Below are positions 62,301 through 64,000 of a DNA stretch of 64,000 nucleotides, piece after piece. The position numbers and the translations under genes were made by a program. Position 1 is the stretch's first letter, and each line of letters starts with the position of its first letter. The stretch is from Martinezella calliandrae (GTDB lineage Bacteria; Pseudomonadota; Alphaproteobacteria; Rhizobiales; Rhizobiaceae). The notes below the pieces were generated by a model. The model saw only the letters and a list, made by a program, of their open reading frames with translations, was not told the DNA's origin and made no database searches. The stretch is from the NCBI RefSeq assembly GCF_030272695.1, contig NZ_JARFYN010000009.1, forward strand, positions 1 through 64,000, read 5' to 3'.

Positions 62301-64000
62301 CGATACCGTCGGCACGGATACTGCCACCGCCGCTGATGCCGATGGTCAGATCGGCATGGTCATCCGCCGACACGATGTTGCCGGTATCGCTCAAGGCGAT
62401 CTCGCCGATCGTGTAGGTGTGGCCGGAGCCATCGCCGACGATATGCAGTTCGTCCGTGTCGGTTTCCTTACCGCCAACCAGGGTCGCACCGCCATCGATG
62501 CGGTCGGTGCCGGAGCCTACGGTGTAGTAGATCTTGTCGCTGCCCGTACCGCCGAGGATGGTGTCGTTGCCCGTGCCGGCGACAATGGTGTCGTTGCCAG
62601 CGCCGCCGATCAGTGTGTCGTTACCAGCGCCACCGAAGATGACGTCGTCACCCGCACCGCCGTCGATGGTAACACCTCCGCCGACTGCATCGCTCATGTA
62701 GGTCTTGGAAACCGCAATCAGGTCGTTGCTGTCGGTGCCGACGATGTGTTCGACGCCCTGGAGCTGCAGGCCAGAGGTAGAGCGGTAGTCAAGGACGTAG
62801 CCGTTCGTGCCGTAACCCTGCAGATAGAGCGTATCGTCGCCGGCACCGCCGTTGACGCTGTCGCCGGTGCCGGACATGTGGTCAAGCGAGACATCGATCT
62901 TAATGCCAGCACCGAGGTCGAAACTGCGCGGTCCATAGGCCGCGGCATCAGCAATGTCGGCGGAAAGATAGATCTTGTCGTTGCCGGCGCCGGCATCGAT
63001 GGTGTCAGAGCCGGTGCCGGTCCTGATGATATCGTCGCCGGAGCCGCCGATGATCGTGTCGCCGTGGTTCGAGCCCACCAAGGTTACGCCGGTTGCATTG
63101 CCGGCATTGGTCAGTGTCCAGCCATTGCCGCCGGCAGCCGACAGGTCGATGTCATGGCCGTTGGCATTGATCGTTGCCGTCCCGCTGTTGACTGTGTCGC
63201 TCGTTGCGGTCCAGTCGCCGGTGGCGGTGATGGCAGCGGTCGCACCGTTCAGCACCTTGACGATGTCCTTGTCGTGAAGATCGGTGACGGTGACCGTTCC
63301 GCCAGCGGCCACGAAGGTATCGTTACCTGCGCCGCCCATCAGCGTGTCGCCAGCGCCGCCAATCAGCGTGTCGTCGCCGCTGGTGCCGATGACATGCGTC
63401 ATACCAGCCACATTGTCCCTACCGACAACATGGACCGCGCCGGCATCGGTTGCCGTGTTGGCGGCAATCGTCTGCGAGCCGACGGTCTGGCTGACGTCGG
63501 AGAGGTTGACGGTAACGCCGGTCGAGATGGCGGAGTAGTCGATCGTCTGAGCGGTTACCGTGCCGGCTGCGTTCACTTCGACCGTGAAGCTGCCGCTTGC
63601 CGTATCATTGTCGCCGTCCGTGGCCGTGTAGCCGAAGGTCAGATCGATCGCATGGCTGCCATTGGAAGCAATGGCGTCGGAGTGATCGAGCGGCTGGAGG
63701 AGCGTGAACGTATAGGAGCCGGAGCCTGCGAGCGCGAGCGCCACAGTGAAGACCACGTTGGCCGCATCCGCCTCTGTCGGCATCGATCCCGTATAGGCTA
63801 CCAGCAGGCTGCCGATGAAGGCATAGGCCAACGGCTTGCCGTTCGACGACAGACCGCTCGGGCCTGTCACGTTGCTTGCGGCGGATGCGTTGCTGAAGGC
63901 GACGCTCTTGGCGCCGTCGGCGCCGAAGCTGATCGCCAGCGAGCCCGTGGCAGTCGGATGCGTCGTCGCCAGGTCGTTTTCGCCGATGCCGGCGGTAGCC
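56374..64000 (-). CDS. Giant type I secreted calcium-binding RTX/VCBS protein (5' end outside window)
   Basis: At least 2541 residues; the frame is open to the right edge. Going from the N-terminal side: a DUF5801-like region (GSLAISFGADGAKSVAFSN, then LLVAYTG), nonapeptide calcium-binding repeats of the GGAGNDTL type (dense at about 63.3-63.4, 63.0-63.1 and 62.5-62.7 kb), then a series of VCBS/cadherin-like repeats ending in GTNDAP (61.9-58.9 kb). After these come Ig-like domains (58.8-58.2 kb), a glycine/asparagine-rich beta-solenoid-like stretch (57.6-56.8 kb), a last RTX unit YGTDGNDTL and a type I secretion C-terminus (TFVLDAQALHNLNMGDVITD; DFNPKGEGDRLDVSNLL). It should be exported by a TolC-dependent ABC exporter, not seen here, and act as an adhesin or biofilm protein. 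Confidence 0.92.
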   Translation of the reverse strand, partial: ATAGIGENDLATTHPTATGSLAISFGADGAKSVAFSNASAASNVTGPSGLSSNGKPLAYAFIGSLLVAYTGSMPTEADAANVVFTVALALAGSGSYTFTLLQPLDHSDAIASNGSHAIDLTFGYTATDGDNDTASGSFTVEVNAAGTVTAQTIDYSAISTGVTVNLSDVSQTVGSQTIAANTATDAGAVHVVGRDNVAGMTHVIGTSGDDTLIGGAGDTLMGGAGNDTFVAAGGTVTVTDLHDKDIVKVLNGATAAITATGDWTATSDTVNSGTATINANGHDIDLSAAGGNGWTLTNAGNATGVTLVGSNHGDTIIGGSGDDIIRTGTGSDTIDAGAGNDKIYLSADIADAAAYGPRSFDLGAGIKIDVSLDHMSGTGDSVNGGAGDDTLYLQGYGTNGYVLDYRSTSGLQLQGVEHIVGTDSNDLIAVSKTYMSDAVGGGVTIDGGAGDDVIFGGAGNDTLIGGAGNDTIVAGTGNDTILGGTGSDKIYYTVGSGTDRIDGGATLVGGKETDTDELHIVGDGSGHTYTIGEIALSDTGNIVSADDHADLTIGISGGGSIRADGIEDLYLDLGGSAGNTVVFGNVSDTALAPDTIVVNSGSGNDTFDMTGLTGNVHIVINDSDPVATAGSDTDTLKLAGKWADWTVAHTGLDDGTGSYTLTNGTETITVSNVEQFTFMGENGGAGGTLSLSQLMNVAPVANNFTALSPVTEDSSSESVEGFILNGNHATDANTNKFDTLTVVGINAGTTPSAVANVASSGPTVIDGTYGKLTIYANGDYSYTLDDTKDATNSLSQGEKVKEVFDYTVQDAHGVQSSATITINVIGTNDAPIAVAEVASVTEDTAVTATGSLLAGASDVDHLDVLSVAKVGDVTDGHAGVAGTYGTLTWDSTTGAYTYVLNNADPAVQHLIPNETLTDKFTFTITDNHGGTSTQTLTVTINGSDDFPVIIGAQDAAGHAVASNLLVDGDFAHATASAWTNGGGFIWATEGTGWTISGTEPGQTGVRLEEIASNYNGVTSSNGAPMIDLGASPGNIAISQTVHGLTDGASYVLSFEYGTPANGTAAVQVWWNGELVDTLTPMPGAGPMSTITLPLTAHGSDNTISFVEVGIASDNTGTYLANVSLTAASATSLPVIADAMSENDTHSFTFGSAQFNYGADGKGDTGALTFDTAHAVVSGPQDITLGMPQLSFDGSTVTVTPGTAFDALGAGEIAKLSIPFEVTDRNGSVTSGVYELTITGTNDAPVILASSQTTGSVVEQGLDATGHVVGTPSVSGGMASSDVDHGDTATWSIVSGQTTVSSMPGTYGTLQMDASTGKWTYTIDETAANSLQLGDQKVDSFTVEVADGHGGIATQQVNITVIGSNDAPTITVTNGDSASGAVTEAGVGVANDSAHNTVSGHLTGADVDNTSLMWSVVAGSGQTANQDGSVAGSYGKLSVGTDGTWTYLLNQSKADPLTASDHPKESFTVQVSDGQGGITTQKVVVTVNGTNDAPTISIGSGDSASGAVTEAGVGIANDSAHNTVSGHLTGADVDSALLTWSVVAGSGQTANGSQSVTGTYGTLSVNANGTWTYLLDQSKADPLTASDHPKESFTVQVSDGQGGTTTQPVVVTVNGTNDAASISGAATGSVTEDGQLTASGVLTVADVDNGQNHFQAPSSLTATYGTFTFNTATGAWGYTLNNSASNVQALNGGQTVTDKLTVASADGTASQDIVVTIHGTNEQVSAPSISSVTDNVGSIQGSLADGAVTDDTNLGIRVSLGGTGAISGDRVQLYDGTTALGSAVTLTATNISNGYVDITTPTLTNGSTYNFRVSLTDAGTTSPLSANGAYDIKIDTTAPTVAITQTHGGGLGTFTFTFSEAVSGFTAADITTFNIFSLYNFQHLGLNGSGQDVYTVGFTYNTNNNGWKYVTVEGDKYTDLAGNTGTDGTSNAFRPAGSSGEAINLALADPAHHVSAVTLSIAGVPAGWTLSEGTHNADGTWSVVTNDPSSLTVRSPDGATGALVLQVTETWTNADGSTGMATVADNVEAYAKGSPIFAWSGDDTLTASSGNDTLVFANTIGTDVVHSFDTAHDKIDLIGFAGFNSFADVLAHLSSDVSGNAVITLGDGETITLAGVSAAALTADDFVFNEAVVTHNSGDMVVADGALIPFSGTLDNTGNIHLASTGSETAFEIVQHGLTLTGGGTVTLSDDASNMIFGSGDDVTLTNVDNTISGAGQLGDGHLTLVNEGTIIANGSHALVIDTGVNAVSNTGTLEATGTGGLDIHSGVINDGVLWANGGNINLEGNVSGSGTVLMSGHASLEIGGSFNEAITLSRDAQATITIDHAAAFTGTIAGLDGNDALRFGDISAATASFSYAENAAKSGGVLTVTDGAHTATIGLTGDYSASDFSLSRDGAYAEIDFGHLYGTDGNDTLTSGGGFTMTGGAGADTFVLDAQALHNLNMGDVITDFNPKGEGDRLDVSNLLNALVGEHPGMTAASAVASMTAAVDTATNSTKISINTGSETHVVATLQNYTPTGHDAVHVLFNNHDEQLTTHTQTAGA
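59161..59916 (-). repeat. Two tandem, near-identical 378-bp VCBS repeat units
   Basis: Inside the giant RTX gene, the unit starting GTTGACCGTCACCACGACC at 59161 recurs at 59539, a period of 378 bp or 126 residues. Long stretches are identical at the DNA level, for example 59211-59273 against 59589-59651. The next unit toward 60.28 kb has the same domain but is clearly diverged. The pair points to a recent duplication or to gene conversion. Confidence 0.8.

Noticed and set aside
59161..63400. Short regularly spaced repeats resembling a CRISPR array
   Set aside because: The repeats lie inside an open reading frame and encode calcium-binding nonapeptides and VCBS domains. Spacing and spacers do not fit CRISPR.

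Overview
The window reads as part of a genome, or a large plasmid or chromid, of a Rhizobiaceae-type alphaproteobacterium. The evidence is the high-GC coding style, dense catabolic operons with 4-bp ATGA overlaps, a proline-betaine module of the kind known from Sinorhizobium and Rhizobium, several ABC uptake systems, and a giant type I secreted calcium-binding protein. No rRNA, tRNA, CRISPR array, insertion sequence or phage gene was recognised.

Layout. (1) 0.3-7.1 kb: a predicted proline betaine (stachydrine) module. An StcD/HpbB-like N-methylproline demethylase diverges from a TetR regulator, a ProC-like reductase and a ProX-ProW-ProV quaternary-amine importer. Two 18-bp inverted operator copies lie between them. 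Its tail carries fragments of a DUF3422 gene and an Ldh2-family reductase gene. (2) 7.7-16.4 kb: a patchwork of intact and broken genes. It has a SoxR regulator with a near-consensus SoxR box facing an SDR plus a queA-like gene broken by one stop codon, a long Prc-type protease, an SDR pseudogene with two frameshifts, an alpha/beta hydrolase next to a remnant of another, a CGNR regulator and a GNAT protein. (3) 16.6-34.5 kb: an amine or N-acyl-amino-acid catabolic block. It contains an M20 deacetylase, a 2-hydroxyacid dehydrogenase, a cupin, two aldehyde dehydrogenases, an IPMDH-like dehydrogenase, an OrdL/PuuB-like oxidase, two HAD hydrolases, a class III aminotransferase, an oligopeptide/opine-type ABC importer and an Lrp regulator. 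(4) 34.7-44.2 kb: two DadA-like flavoproteins, a LysR regulator, and an operon of hydantoinase/oxoprolinase HyuA-HyuB followed by HcnA- and HcnB-like oxidase subunits. A pair of dyads lies in the divergent promoter. (5) 44.3-52.7 kb: a minus-strand run of nine genes: an XRE-cupin regulator, a ribose-type ABC importer, a phosphotriesterase-family hydrolase, a GATase-like protein, a PfkB sugar kinase, a BtpA-family protein and an AllC/HyuC-type amidohydrolase. Its substrate cannot be named. This is the best candidate for an undescribed pathway. (6) 53-56 kb: a GAF/Fis regulator without an AAA+ domain, an aldehyde dehydrogenase of the AldB/ExaC type and a DUF779 partner. (7) 56.4-64 kb: the C-terminal part of a giant RTX/VCBS secreted protein whose 5' end lies outside the window.

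Taken together, most of the window takes up and degrades nitrogen-containing plant- or soil-derived compounds (betaines, amines, opine-like or ureido compounds). Each module carries its own regulator, and operator-like dyads were seen for five of them.
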